Source of the DNA: Charina bottae
Taxonomy: Eukaryota; Chordata; Lepidosauria; Squamata; Charinaidae
Assembly (NCBI GenBank): GCA_023362775.1
Contig: JALMGJ010000026.1
Location: 2,025,501-2,089,500, forward strand
Direction: 5' to 3'
DNA length: 64,000 bases
Part shown: piece after piece, positions 14,201-26,200 of the stretch
Layout of the letters: the number at the start of each line of letters is the position of its first letter
How positions within the stretch are numbered: the stretch's first letter is position 1
Notes under the pieces: generated by a model
The model's database searches: none
What the model was told of the DNA's origin: nothing
The model's input: the letters and a program-made list of their open reading frames with translations, nothing else
Position numbers and translations under genes: made by a program

Positions 14201-17200
14201 CCTCTCAACAGCCCACCGCAGATCACTGCCTTCCCACCGCCATTTGCAGGGGGGATTAGACATTTGGTCCCTGCCAATCAGCAGGAGGAAAGCAGGAAGT
14301 CGGCATCAGCTGGCCAGGGAGAAAGAGCGGATGGCCGCCATTCCCTAGACCAGTGTTTCTCGACCTCAGCAACTTTAAGATGGGTGGACTTCAATTCCCA
14401 GGATTCCCCAGCTAGCTGATGCTGGCTGGGGAATTCTGGGAGTTGAAGTCTACCCATCTGAAAGTTGCTGAGGTCGAGGAACAGTGCCCTAGACCCACCT
14501 GACATGGCTGCGTGGAATGGCCCCCTCGAAGCACTGGCGCAGGGGGTGGAAGTCCCGGCCGCCGAAGGCCGAGTCCTTCAGGCCCGCCAACTGGTAGAAG
14601 AAGCGCTGAGCCGCCGGGAGAGGGAGGACATCCGACGGGAAAAGCCCCGGGGGCTGATGCAGCAGGGTCAGGGTAAGCCCCCCGATCGTCACCCGCAACA
14701 GCATCTCGGGACGCTGGCTCTCCAAGGAGGGGGGCGGCAAGGGGCCGGCCTTGCCTGAAAGAGAAAGCAGGAAAAAGGCTGTCTGGAGCAGCGTCTCAAC
14801 CCCTCCTGCTGAAAGAGGGAGCTGAGCAGGGGCTTCTGGGCGGTGGGGAAAATGGTGGGGAGGGGGGCAGCTTCTTTCTTGGTAAGACAGGAGGACATCT
14901 GTGAGATGGAGAGCATCCTTTTTATCTACACAGCCCACCATCTTACGATTGCCCAGAGGAACAAAGCAAGGAAATCTGATTGGGGAGGGTGGTGGGACCA
15001 ATCTCCAGGTTGCTTTGCTTTCGGCAGTTGGACCAGATGATCTTCAGAAGCCCTTCCTCTGTGGCTCCAAATGGGGGCACTAAGGCTCGTCCTATCCCCC
15101 CACCGCCGTGACCCCGTGCTCTTCCGGTGCACATCTTCCCCAGGTCGGGCAGAAGAACTACTGTTCTCCACGCAGGAGGACGCAAAGGCTGCCTTCCCAC
15201 AACACACTATTCCCCGAACCTGAGTTAACGAAGCACAGTGGCCATGTTCTTCTAGCTCACAATACAGGTAGTCCTCGCTTAACGAACACAACTGGGACCA
15301 GGATTTCGGTTGCTAAGCGAAGGGGACATTAAGAGAATCTGACCCAATTTTAGGACCTTTTGGGGGCAGTCGTTAAGCGAATCACATAGTTCCCCATTGA
15401 TTTGGCTTGCCATAAGCTGGCCAGGAAGGTCGAAAGTGGCGATCACGTGAACACGGGACACTGTGACGGTCATAAATGTGAAGCGGTTGCCAAGCGCTGA
15501 AATTGTGATCATGCGATTGCAGGGATGCTGTGAAGTGTGAGGACTAGTCGTAAGTCAGGTTTTTCAGCACCGTCGTTAAGACCGAACCATCACTAAACAA
15601 ATGGTTGTTAAGCAAGGGCTACCTGTACTCAAACACACAAGCCACCGTATGGTTTGACACGATGCTCACTCCACAGGCTATGCGAAGGGCCAAGTTTGCG
15701 TCAGATTCAGAACCACAAACAAGCCAACCCAATTTCAGCCTTGTCTAGCAGTTTGGCTGGAGCGAACTAGAGAGAAATGGGTCGCTGTATCCTTCTGCAC
15801 AAGAACCAGTTTGGGGCTAAGGCACCGGGCTAGAAGCTGGTGACCATGAGTTCTAGTCCGGTCTTAGGCACGAACCCAGCTGGGTGACCTTGGGCCAGTG
15901 CCTGTCTCTCAGCCCTAGGAAGGAGCCAATGGCAGACCAGGAGACTGTGAGTTCTAGTCCCGCCTTAGGCAGGAAAGCCGGCTGGGTGACCTTGGGCCAG
16001 TGCCTGTCTCTCAGCCCTAGGAAGGAGCCAATGGCAGACCAGGAGACTGTGAGTTCTAGTCCGGTCTTAGGCACGAACCCAGCTGGGTGACCTTGGGCCA
16101 GTGCCTGTCTCTCAGCCCTAGGAAGGAGCCAATGGCAGACCAGGAGACTGTGAGTTCTAGTCCGGTCTTAGGCACGAACCCAGCTGGGTGACCTTGGGCC
16201 AGTGCCTGTCTCTCAGCCCTAGGAAGGAGCCAATGGCAGACCAGGAGACTGTGAGTTCTAGTCCGGTCTTAGGCAGGAAAGCCGGCTGGGTGACCTTGGG
16301 CCAGTGCCTGTCTCTCAGCCCTAGGAAGGAGCCAATGGCAGACCAGGAGACTGTGAGTTCTAGTCCGGTCTTAGGCACGAACCCAGCTGGGTGACCTTGG
16401 GCCAGTGCCTGTCTCTCAGCCCTAGGAAGGAGCCAATGGCAGACCAGGAGACTGTGAGTTCTAGTCCGGTCTTAGGCACGAACCCAGCTGGGTGACCTTG
16501 GGCCAGTGCCTGTCTCTCAGCCCTAGGAAGGAGCCAATGGCAGACCAGGAGACTGTGAGTTCTAGTCCGGTCTTAGGCACGAACCCAGCTGGGTGACCTT
16601 GGGCCAGTGCCTGTCTCTCAGCCCTAGGAAGGAGCCAATGGCAGACCAGGAGACTGTGAGTTCTAGTCCGGTCTTAGGCACGAACCCAGCTGGGTGACCT
16701 TGGGCCAGTGCCTGTCTCTCAGCCCTAGGAAGGAGCCAATGGCAGACCAGGAGACTGTGAGTTCTAGTCCCGCCTTAGGCAGGAAAGCCGGCTGGGTGAC
16801 CTTGGGCCAGTGCCTGTCTCTCAGCCCTAGGAAGGAGCCAATGGCAGACCAGGAGACTGTGAGTTCTAGTCCCGCCTTAGGCAGGAAAGCCGGCTGGGTG
16901 ACCTTGGGCCAGTCCGTCTCTCAGCCCTAGGAAGGAGCCAATGGCAAACCATTCCTGAAAAAAAAAACCTTGCCAAGAACACAGCAGGGACTTGTCCAGG
17001 CAGTCTACGATAATCGGACAATGGATAAAAAAAAATCCCTTCTGCACAGACACACGGAGGAGGATGGACTTTAAGGCAGACTACTGCAGCCCAAGCCATG
17101 CTCTCAGGAGTAAATGGGCCCAATCCATCTTCCATCTCTGTCTGAAACCAACTTCTCCTAATCTGATCCCACCTTGCTAAGTGAAGCGATACAAGCTGTC

Positions 17201-20200
17201 CCAAGCACCTAGCCCTTGCTTGCTTGAGGAAGGCTGTGTTAACACCATCCCTCTATCCGTTAAAAACAACAAAAAAAGGATGTTTAACGGTATTTCATGC
17301 AACATCCAGATGCTCAGCCTGGCTGCAAGAAGGAAACAACGAAGAGTCGTTGCACAACCCCGCTGCCTTCTCCCCAACTTTTCCCAGCCTCCCAGTGGAA
17401 TTCCTTACTTGGCATCTTATTGAGACCTGGCAGGGTTGAGGCAAAAGGCAGCCGTCTGTAACGCCGGGGGCTTCCCAAGATCAGCTGTGGAGTGAAAGAA
17501 ACAGAGGAAAGAGCAACGTGTTGGTGATGGAACAGCATTATTCCAGAAGATATAACATGACACATGACATAGATATGATATGATATGATATGATATGATA
17601 TGATATGATATGATATGATATGATATGATATGATATGATATACGGGTAGACCTCGACTTACAACCACAATTGGGACCAGAACTTCCGTTGCTAAGCAATG
17701 CAGTCATTAAGTGAGTCGCTCCTGTTTTTATGAACTTTTTTGCCACGGTCATTAAGTGAATCAAACAGTCGTTAAGTGAATCTGGCTTCCCCCACTGACT
17801 TTGCTTGTCAGAAGCCCCCTGGGAAGGTCGCAAACAGTGATCACGTGACCCTGGGATGCTGCAACCGTCGTAAATAGATGCCGGTTGCCAAGCGCCCAAA
17901 TTTTGATCACATGACCGCGGGGATGCCGCGACGGTCGTAAGTGCGAGGACCAGTCGCAAATCACTTTTTCAGCTTCAAACAGTCATTAAACGAATGGTTG
18001 TAAGTCGAGGACCAACTGTATGATATAATATGATTATAGAGACAGAAGGAGGAAGAGTCTGAAATATTAAGGAGAGCTAAAACTGGGATCTATAACCGAA
18101 AAAGTGGGAATTCTCAAAAAATAAAAAATAAAAAACCCAACCAAGAGCGATTACCGTGCCCTTCTGGCTGGCCTATACTGTAGCTCCCATTCTCCCCAGC
18201 CAGAAGCATGGGAGATACACAGAGGCGCCTTGGAGAAGGTGAACCGACACTGAGATTCACAGCGCAGTCAGAAAGAATCGAGAAAAACGGCGTGGTTTAA
18301 AGGACTGCGACACAGAAGCAAGCAGCTGGACAAGGCCCTTACCCCCGGGGGAAAGGCTGGCGGCTGCAAGGGAGCTGTGCTGATGTCGCTGTGGACGGAG
18401 GAATCGAGGTCAAGGTCGGAGAGGTCGCTGACTGAACGCAGGGACGTTACGCTGCTCGTCAGGGGTGCCATGGAGAAGAACATCTCTGCAGAGGAATGGT
18501 GGGGGGGGGGAGAGGGAAAACGGGTGGAAGGCTTAACGTCTGCTAGCTCAGCCTGTCTACAGAGGACACTGAACACGTGGAGAGTGCAGAACGTTTCCAG
18601 ATTTGAATTCCCAAACTGGGGGTGGGGGGCGTCGGTTCCTCAAACAGCAGAGAGCGAGCTAAGAAGTGGCGATCGTATCAAAGCGGCCTGCCTGCTCAGA
18701 ACACCGTGCTGATGGCCGCCCAGAGCCAGGGAGGCAACTTCTGGCTGCATGCAGCTGTCAACACAAGCTCCTAGTCCTCGGGGAAAGCCCTGGGGAGGGG
18801 GATGGCGGGGACCCTCCCACCCAAGAAGGGAGCAGAAGGGCGCCACCAGCTCTTGAGGACCAAAAGGTCTCGGATCACGTGGACGGGACCGCAGAGGGTT
18901 CTCCTGGCTTCTTCCTGGTCCCGGTGGATGTCTGGGAGAGCAAAGGAGGGGTGGGTCTCTCTGGGGCTCACGGCCTCCGTCCCCAGGAGTCACCTCCGTT
19001 CTCCACTCCGGCTGCCGCCGCCATTCCCTCCAGATGTGCAGCGGCCGTTCCCGACCCCGAATGCAGCTGCTGGCTGAGGTCTTGCTCAATCAACTTCAGA
19101 TCCTCCGAATCCAGAGGGCGGTTTTTGCTCAGCTGTTCCTGCAGGATGCCAGATTCTTTGCCGGGGTGGGGGGAGAGGAGGAGAGGAGAGGAGAGGGGAG
19201 GAGAGAGGGGGTCAGGGAAGTTAATCTCCGCGAAGAGGAGAAATCTGGCATCGCAATACAGCAGGTCGCCAGTTTAAGAACGAGTTCTGTTCCTAAGTCT
19301 GTTCTTGTATGTAACTTGGAACAGTTATTTAGCATCCATTAGTCAAATGTTTGTCTTAGTATATACCAGTGCTTCTCCACCTTGGCAGCTTTAAGATGTG
19401 TGGACTTCAACTCCCAGAATTCCCCAGCCAGCATGGCTGGCTGGGGAATTCTGGGAGTTGAAGTCCACACATCTTAAAGTTGCTAAGGCTGAGAAACACT
19501 GGCCTAGGGGCACGAGAGGACCCTCCAGAAAGCAAATCTGGCCGTTGCTCAACTGAGAGTGGGGGCCACTGCCACAAGACCCTTCACCCACCTACCCCCT
19601 GGCTTCGCCAGCCCCACGCTGCTCACCGGAGAGGTTCAGGGACGACAGGAGGTCCGCCAGGTGCAAGATTTGCTGGGGGGCGAGCAGCAGGTGCAGCGAC
19701 CCAATCTTCCCGTCCAATTCCAGCTGCAGGTGGAGAGAAACACGTTCCACTTCGAAGAGAAGCTCCCCGCCCATTCAGGGAGAGGAGACGAGACAGGAAA
19801 GGGACCAACCCAGGGGTCTGGCCCAGATGCCTGCTCTCGGTGCCATTCTCCCCCTTGACCCCACGGCCTAACTCCCGTAAAGGAGACCCATCTTCTTTCT
19901 GTACACAGGACGCTAAACAAAGCATGGATTCAGGAGAAAAACAACAAGAGTGAGAGATTTGCATACAGGTAGTCCTCAATTTACCACCATTCATTTAGTG
20001 ACCGTTCAAAGTTATGACTGTGCTGAAAAAAGTGACTTACGACCTGTCCTCGCACTTACAACCATTGCAGCATCCCTGCGGTCACATGATCAAAATCCAT
20101 GTATTTACGACGGTTGCGGCGTCCCGGGGTCACATGACTGCCATTTGCGACCTTCCCAACTGGATTCCGACGAGCAAAATCAATGGAGGAAGCCAGATTC

Positions 20201-23200
20201 CCTTAACAACCATGTGATTCACTTAACGACCACAGCGATTTGCTTAATGACTGTGGCAATAAAGGTCATAAAACTGGGCATGACTCACTTAACAACCATC
20301 TCATTTAGCAACGGAAGTTCCGGTCCCAACTGTGGTCATAAGTCGAGGACTACGTGTACTTTCAAGATCCTACGTCTCTTTCTTGACCTGGCCTACCTAG
20401 AAGGGTTGACATCAATCTTGAAAGTTTCTCTCTCCCCCCTCTTATACCAAACATCATCAAGGTGGGGTTATTTTGAGTTTCTTTCTCACGCTTCCTTCAA
20501 TCTCTGGGCTGGGTAATCTATTCTCCAACTCCCTCCTTAATAGCCCTTTCATGCTTTCCCCAAGGTCAGCCCCAAATTCCTTTGACCCTTCCCTGTCCTT
20601 ATGAGGTGGCTTGTTTGTGCAAGCTGCTATTTATTCAACAACCCAGGTTTAAACAAATGATGGTTTGTTTCAATGTGCGAGCCAGCCTAAATTTGTGGCC
20701 TGGAGGTGCCTAGCCTAGGGACAGCCAGTTTGACTTACACGAGGGAGACCAGGGATCCCACTGGCTCCGCTTAGGCCCGTCTCTCCCTCCCTAGCTCTGT
20801 TCAGCCTACCTCGCAGGGCTGGTAAAATAAAACAGGGAGTGGCAGAAAGGCGGACTAAAAGTAGCAGCCAACGAACACGCTAGCGTTGCCCACCGCGTGC
20901 CCGAGTCGTCCCAATATACGTATCCAGCAAGCCCAAATGACCTTGGCTCCAGGGAAGGCCTCGTTCTGCTTGAGCTTAATCCGCATCTCGGTGTACCCGG
21001 AGCAGCTTCCGATCTGAAGCAGCGGGCTGGGTCCGGCCTCTTCCCCGGGGGAATCGCACAGCTCGGCCTCCTGGGTAACCGGGAGAGCAAACCTCCCTAA
21101 ATGCGGGACGGGGGACTTGCAGCACCGCAGCCGCCACCCAACAGGGACAGACGGGTCTCCCAGGACAGCAGGCCCCTCGCCACCCCTCCCGCCCCAAGAC
21201 GGGAAGAGAATCTCCCACAAGGCCGTACCTTCGGGGCCCGGGCCCGGCCCTCACCAAATTCCTCATAGTAAAGCAAGACTCCGCTCAGCTGGAGGATCTT
21301 CTGCACGAACGGCGGAGGCTGGTGGATGTCAACGGCCAGCGCCTGCCCAGGATCCCGCACCACCTCGTCGCAGTAGTCCAGCCTGTAAAGGAGGAGGGGG
21401 ACACTCGTAACAAGGCCACAGCCACGTCCCGCCATGCCACGCCACGCCACGGTGGTTCGGGTCAGGCACTGGCTGCGTTCGCCCACCACGCCTACCCAAG
21501 TCCGTGAACTGACTCATTTCCTGGGTCCGCACGGGACGTTAATTAAACTGAGCCCTGACCAGGCGGGCTGGGTTCACCCAACATAGCATGCCCCTCAATC
21601 TAACCCAGATGAAAAGTAACCCAGCTCTGTGTGGCGTGCAACTGCAGCCGCTCGGTTGCCAGCTGCCCTGGTTAAACCCGTTGTGTGAACTCAACCTCGG
21701 GGTGCAAAAAACATTGAACGTGCTGCCTGAAACTGTGGCCAGCTGTCGTTTATCCCACAGGCCGCAGCTGAAGCAAGCAATGGCTTAGGACAAGAGGTGA
21801 ACCGGATCATTCTCAACTGAGCCGGGGGGGGGGGGGGTACAAGCAGTGCTGGGTGCCCTTTGACCCCACTCTCTTTTGCAGTTAAGCCCCCTATCGTAGC
21901 TCTACAGGTAACCAAGATACGATCTTCCCCCAATGGTACCCTCCAGACGCATCGAGGCCCCAACTCCCAGAATCCCCCAGCCAACACGGCTCCTAGAAGC
22001 GTCCCTCCCTTCTTACTCAGTGCTTTTTTTGAAGTAGTTAAAAAAAAAAAAGACAGCAACCAAACCAAACTCTGAGATATTTTCCACCAGAAAAGGGCCC
22101 GCAAACAGTTAAAAGCGCAAGCCGATTCGGGGAAGGAGGAACGCTGACCTCTTGATGTGGATTTCCAGGGCCACGCCGGCTGACTCCCCACTTCTGGGCG
22201 TGTGTTCTACACGTACCACCGTGTCCAGAAAGGTCACTTCGATCCTTCTCAGAACTGGGGGGAAAACAAGATGCCAAGGATGATCCGGGCTGCAGAGCCA
22301 GGAAGGTCAACCCATCTTTGCCCTTCGGTGCCCAGGACACCCTGTGGCTCTTCTTTAATTAATACAGAGCTTTCCAAACTTTTTCATGTTGGTGACACAC
22401 TTTTTAGACATGCATCATTTCGTGACACACTCTTACAGCAGGGCACAAGGCAGGCACTAGGACCTGCGCGGAATCACAGCAGGTTTGGAGGCAGCCGGGC
22501 ACAAGGCAGGCACTAGGACCTGCGCGGAATCACAGCAGGTTTGGAGGCAGCCGGGCACAAGGCAGGCACTAGGACCTGCGTGGAATCACAGCAGATTTGG
22601 GGGCAGCAGGGCAGCAGGCAGGCACTAGGACCTGCATGGAATCCTGGCAGGGCAGGTTTGGGGGCAGCAGGGCACCAGGCAGGAACTAGGACCTGCATGG
22701 AATCCTGGCAGGGCAGGTTTGGCGGCAGCAGGGCACAAGGCAGGCACTAGGACCTGCGCGGAATCCTGGCAGGGCTCGGAGGCAGCAGCAGCCGCGACAC
22801 ACCCAGACACTGCAGCCGACACACTAACGTGTCCCGACACACAGTTTGGAAAGCTATGACTTAATAACTGATGTTCCTTGCACCACAATTGGGGAGGTGG
22901 CCACCACCGAGACCAAATTCTTGCGCTGGGCAAGGACTTGGACTGGGTGATCCCCGGAGTCCCGTCTACCCCTGACCTTCTACGATTCCACCTCAGACCT
23001 CGAATGCCCATCACAGCGCTTGCTCCTGGTGCTGTAAAACGGCAACTCTGGACCAAGACTGAAAAGATCTAACAGGGAAATGGAAATTTGCACATTGGTG
23101 CGTCACGCTAAGCCGTAACCTGGCTTGGTAGCCATTTCAAGGCATTCTGGAATCTGAAGCACGGATTAAGGAAACGGAACTCAACCTTCCCAAACTGGAG

Positions 23201-26200
23201 AGCTGGGGCGAGGACGTTCGAGCAGACGTGTGAGTTACCCCAAACTCACCCCAACTCTTGATTCATGTCCAGGATGCTACAGTTCTGGACCTTCTTATTT
23301 TACTCCTCTTTTATTATGCTGGTTGGGAATGGGGGAAAGATACAGCAGGCCTAAGTACTTTTTTTTTTTTTGCACTTTTTTGCTCTGATTTTTGTTGTGG
23401 ATGCCAAGAAAGCGAAACAGTTCGTGTGTCCTCCTTTCCCCCCCATTTGTCCTCCATTCCAATTGTCCGTGCCCTCCTCTGACTGTTCAGATATCTGGTA
23501 ACCCTACTTTTAGCAGCATCTTGGAAATCCCCAAGCAGAGGGAACCGAACCAAGAGACGCCCCTCTGCACCCTCACAAAACCAGAGACGGAAATCAGAGC
23601 AAGCCGACATCCACCAGCTGGAGCCTGCGTGTGGGCTCAAGGCACGTCTCACGGGGCATTTGTCAAGCCCCAGGTGGCTGGGCAAGACCGTGGAAGCCAG
23701 AACGACAAAGATTTCAGTCAGGTCTCTCTAATCCTCGTCTGGGATTAGATACAGAAACTTGGAAACGATAAGACGAATTTCCCACTTGCATCTCTCTCTC
23801 TCTCTCTCTCTCGATTTATTTATTTATTTTTATTTATTTATTTATTTATTTATTTTTATCCCGCCTTTATTATTTCTATGAATAACTCAAGGCGGCGAAC
23901 GTACCTAATACTCCTTCCTCCTATTTTCCCCACAACAACAACCCTGTGAGGTGAGTTGGGCTGAGAGTGTGTGACTGGCCCAGGGTCACCCAGCCAGCTT
24001 TCGTGCCTAAGGCGGGACTAGAACTCACAGCCTCCTGGCTTGCCACTGGCTCCTTCCTAGCGCTGAGAGAGAGTGATTGGCCCAAGGTCACCCAGCCGGC
24101 TTTCGTGCCTGAGGCGGGACTAGAACTCACAGACTCCTGGTTTCTAGCCCAGCACCTTAACCACTAGACCAAACTGGCTCTATCTATCTATTCCTATCCA
24201 TCTATCGTGAGTTAATTAAGGCAACGTCTCTTTGGATGTGTGAAATGCTTCTTCCCGTTTCCAGCCACCTGGGCTGAGCTTGAGTTTCCGGCCACCTGGG
24301 CTGAGCTTAATGGCCAACTGACTCACCCTCTGTCTCTTGATCGCTTCGGTCTCCTCCGCTGCCCCAGCCTCCCCCTCCCTTAGCCCCACATCTACCTGTT
24401 TCAATGGTTTGGGCAAACATCTCCAGGCCCTCCAGGGGCTGGGTGGCGTCTGATGGCTCTTCAGCCTGTTCCTTCAAGCACTCCTGGGCCAACTGCATGC
24501 TGGTGGTCATGCATGACGCCCAGCTTTGGGACTCCGAGCCAGACTTAGCTGGGGGAGAAGAAGGGTTGGGGAGGAAGGGTCAGAAACGCAGGCAAGGAAG
24601 CTGATAGGGCAGCAGGACAACCCCCCACCACCACCACTTCAGCTCTAGCCAGCAGGCCCCAATTGCTCTGCATCTCTCCCTGCAGCCCCATTCCTCTCTC
24701 TGGCTCCCACCTCGATATTTGGGCCGACACGTGACCTGCAGGCCGCTCACTTCCACAGTGCAGTTCTCGGTGACTAAGGCAGACCAGGGGATGGTGACGG
24801 CGATGCTGTCGATGAAGCCATCCAGGATTTCCAGCGGGGCCCCCACCGACTCCAGGAACTCGTTCACGGACTGCAAAGGGAGACAAGGCGGCGGGGAGGC
24901 TGTCAAGCAGCAGAGAGCGGGCCAGAACTCATCCGAGCAAAGCATCCTACTGAGATACAAAAGACTTGGAAACAGAGAGGAACTCAAATATGTCACATGG
25001 AAGGCTGTCATTTCCTGTCCCCCCCCAGCAGCAAAAATGACCATCATTATATGATCTGCGCCCTGCAGATCTTATAAACCAAACATTGACACAAGAGAAA
25101 CCAGAGAAGAAAAGGAGGCCATCCAATTATTTCAGTAAGGTGGGACACACACTGATTTTTTTTAGCTTCCGAGGGCCCCCGGCGTGTGGCACTGGTATCG
25201 CTGGAGGAGGACAAAGCTGAATTCAGCTTTTGAGAAGGTGGGGGCAGAGATCAAGGAAAAATAGATTGGCTAAGCCGAGGAGAGTGTAACTTGCCTACCG
25301 TACATTTTCAGAAACATAACACACGCAAATCACGTTGCTGAAAATCAAGGGATGGGGGGTTACAAATGAAGCTGGGGGGCTATAGGCAGCCTAAGGTTTG
25401 TCCTGTCAGATTTCTCGTGTGAAAAGTGCAAATTGTTTTCTATACGAAGCAAAAGTTTCTCATGATGACGTGACGCCAGGTGGCCAGATAACAACAAAGC
25501 CTTCCCATAGCTTTGAATGGCTTTGCTTATATCTTCATTAGATATGAAGCTAGAAGGTACCATGTGATGTATTGTTTACGTCTAGTCTCTAAACCTTCCC
25601 ATGGGAACAGTTTGCCATGATGCGTCTGTGGGAAGCCTTGCTCTGTGTAGAGCAAGGGAGGGGGGGATCACATGCTTGCTTAGATGCAGCACTGCCACCC
25701 AATAGCAGGTCATGCTATGTGCTATGGCCTATGCTTTAGGCCTGGTGGTGTGTCACACCTAACTTCCAGCCAATCAGAAAGCTGGAAGAACTGAATATCT
25801 AACCATGCAAAATGGTGTTCTATGCTTCTTGACTTCTGTCCGGTCTTTTAGCCATGTTCGTGTGTGTGTTCTACTTCTGAAGACTGGGAAGTGCGTAGCT
25901 ATGCGTGGCTGTGTGTGTAGGCCTAGGCATGAGCCCCTTCATGTCTGTCAATGGAAACAATACACAAAACTCTGCTTGTAAGTTTGTTTTTCCTTTTGCA
26001 ATGCTGTACCATGTATATTCAACTTTGCTTTTATCACAAGTAAAGATTTTATAGTTTTTACAAGCTGCACTCTGTCTGTTTACTCTCAAGCCTTGAAGTG
26101 CATGGGAGCTACTATATGAGTCTGTGTTAGACCAGAGCTTTCCAAACTTTTCATGTTGGTGACACACTTTTTAGACATGCATCATTTCGCGACACACTCT

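Noticed and set aside
15853..16930. Regularly spaced 101-bp repeats that could suggest a CRISPR array
   Set aside because: The units abut without spacers, belong to a tRNA-derived SINE, and the genome is eukaryotic.
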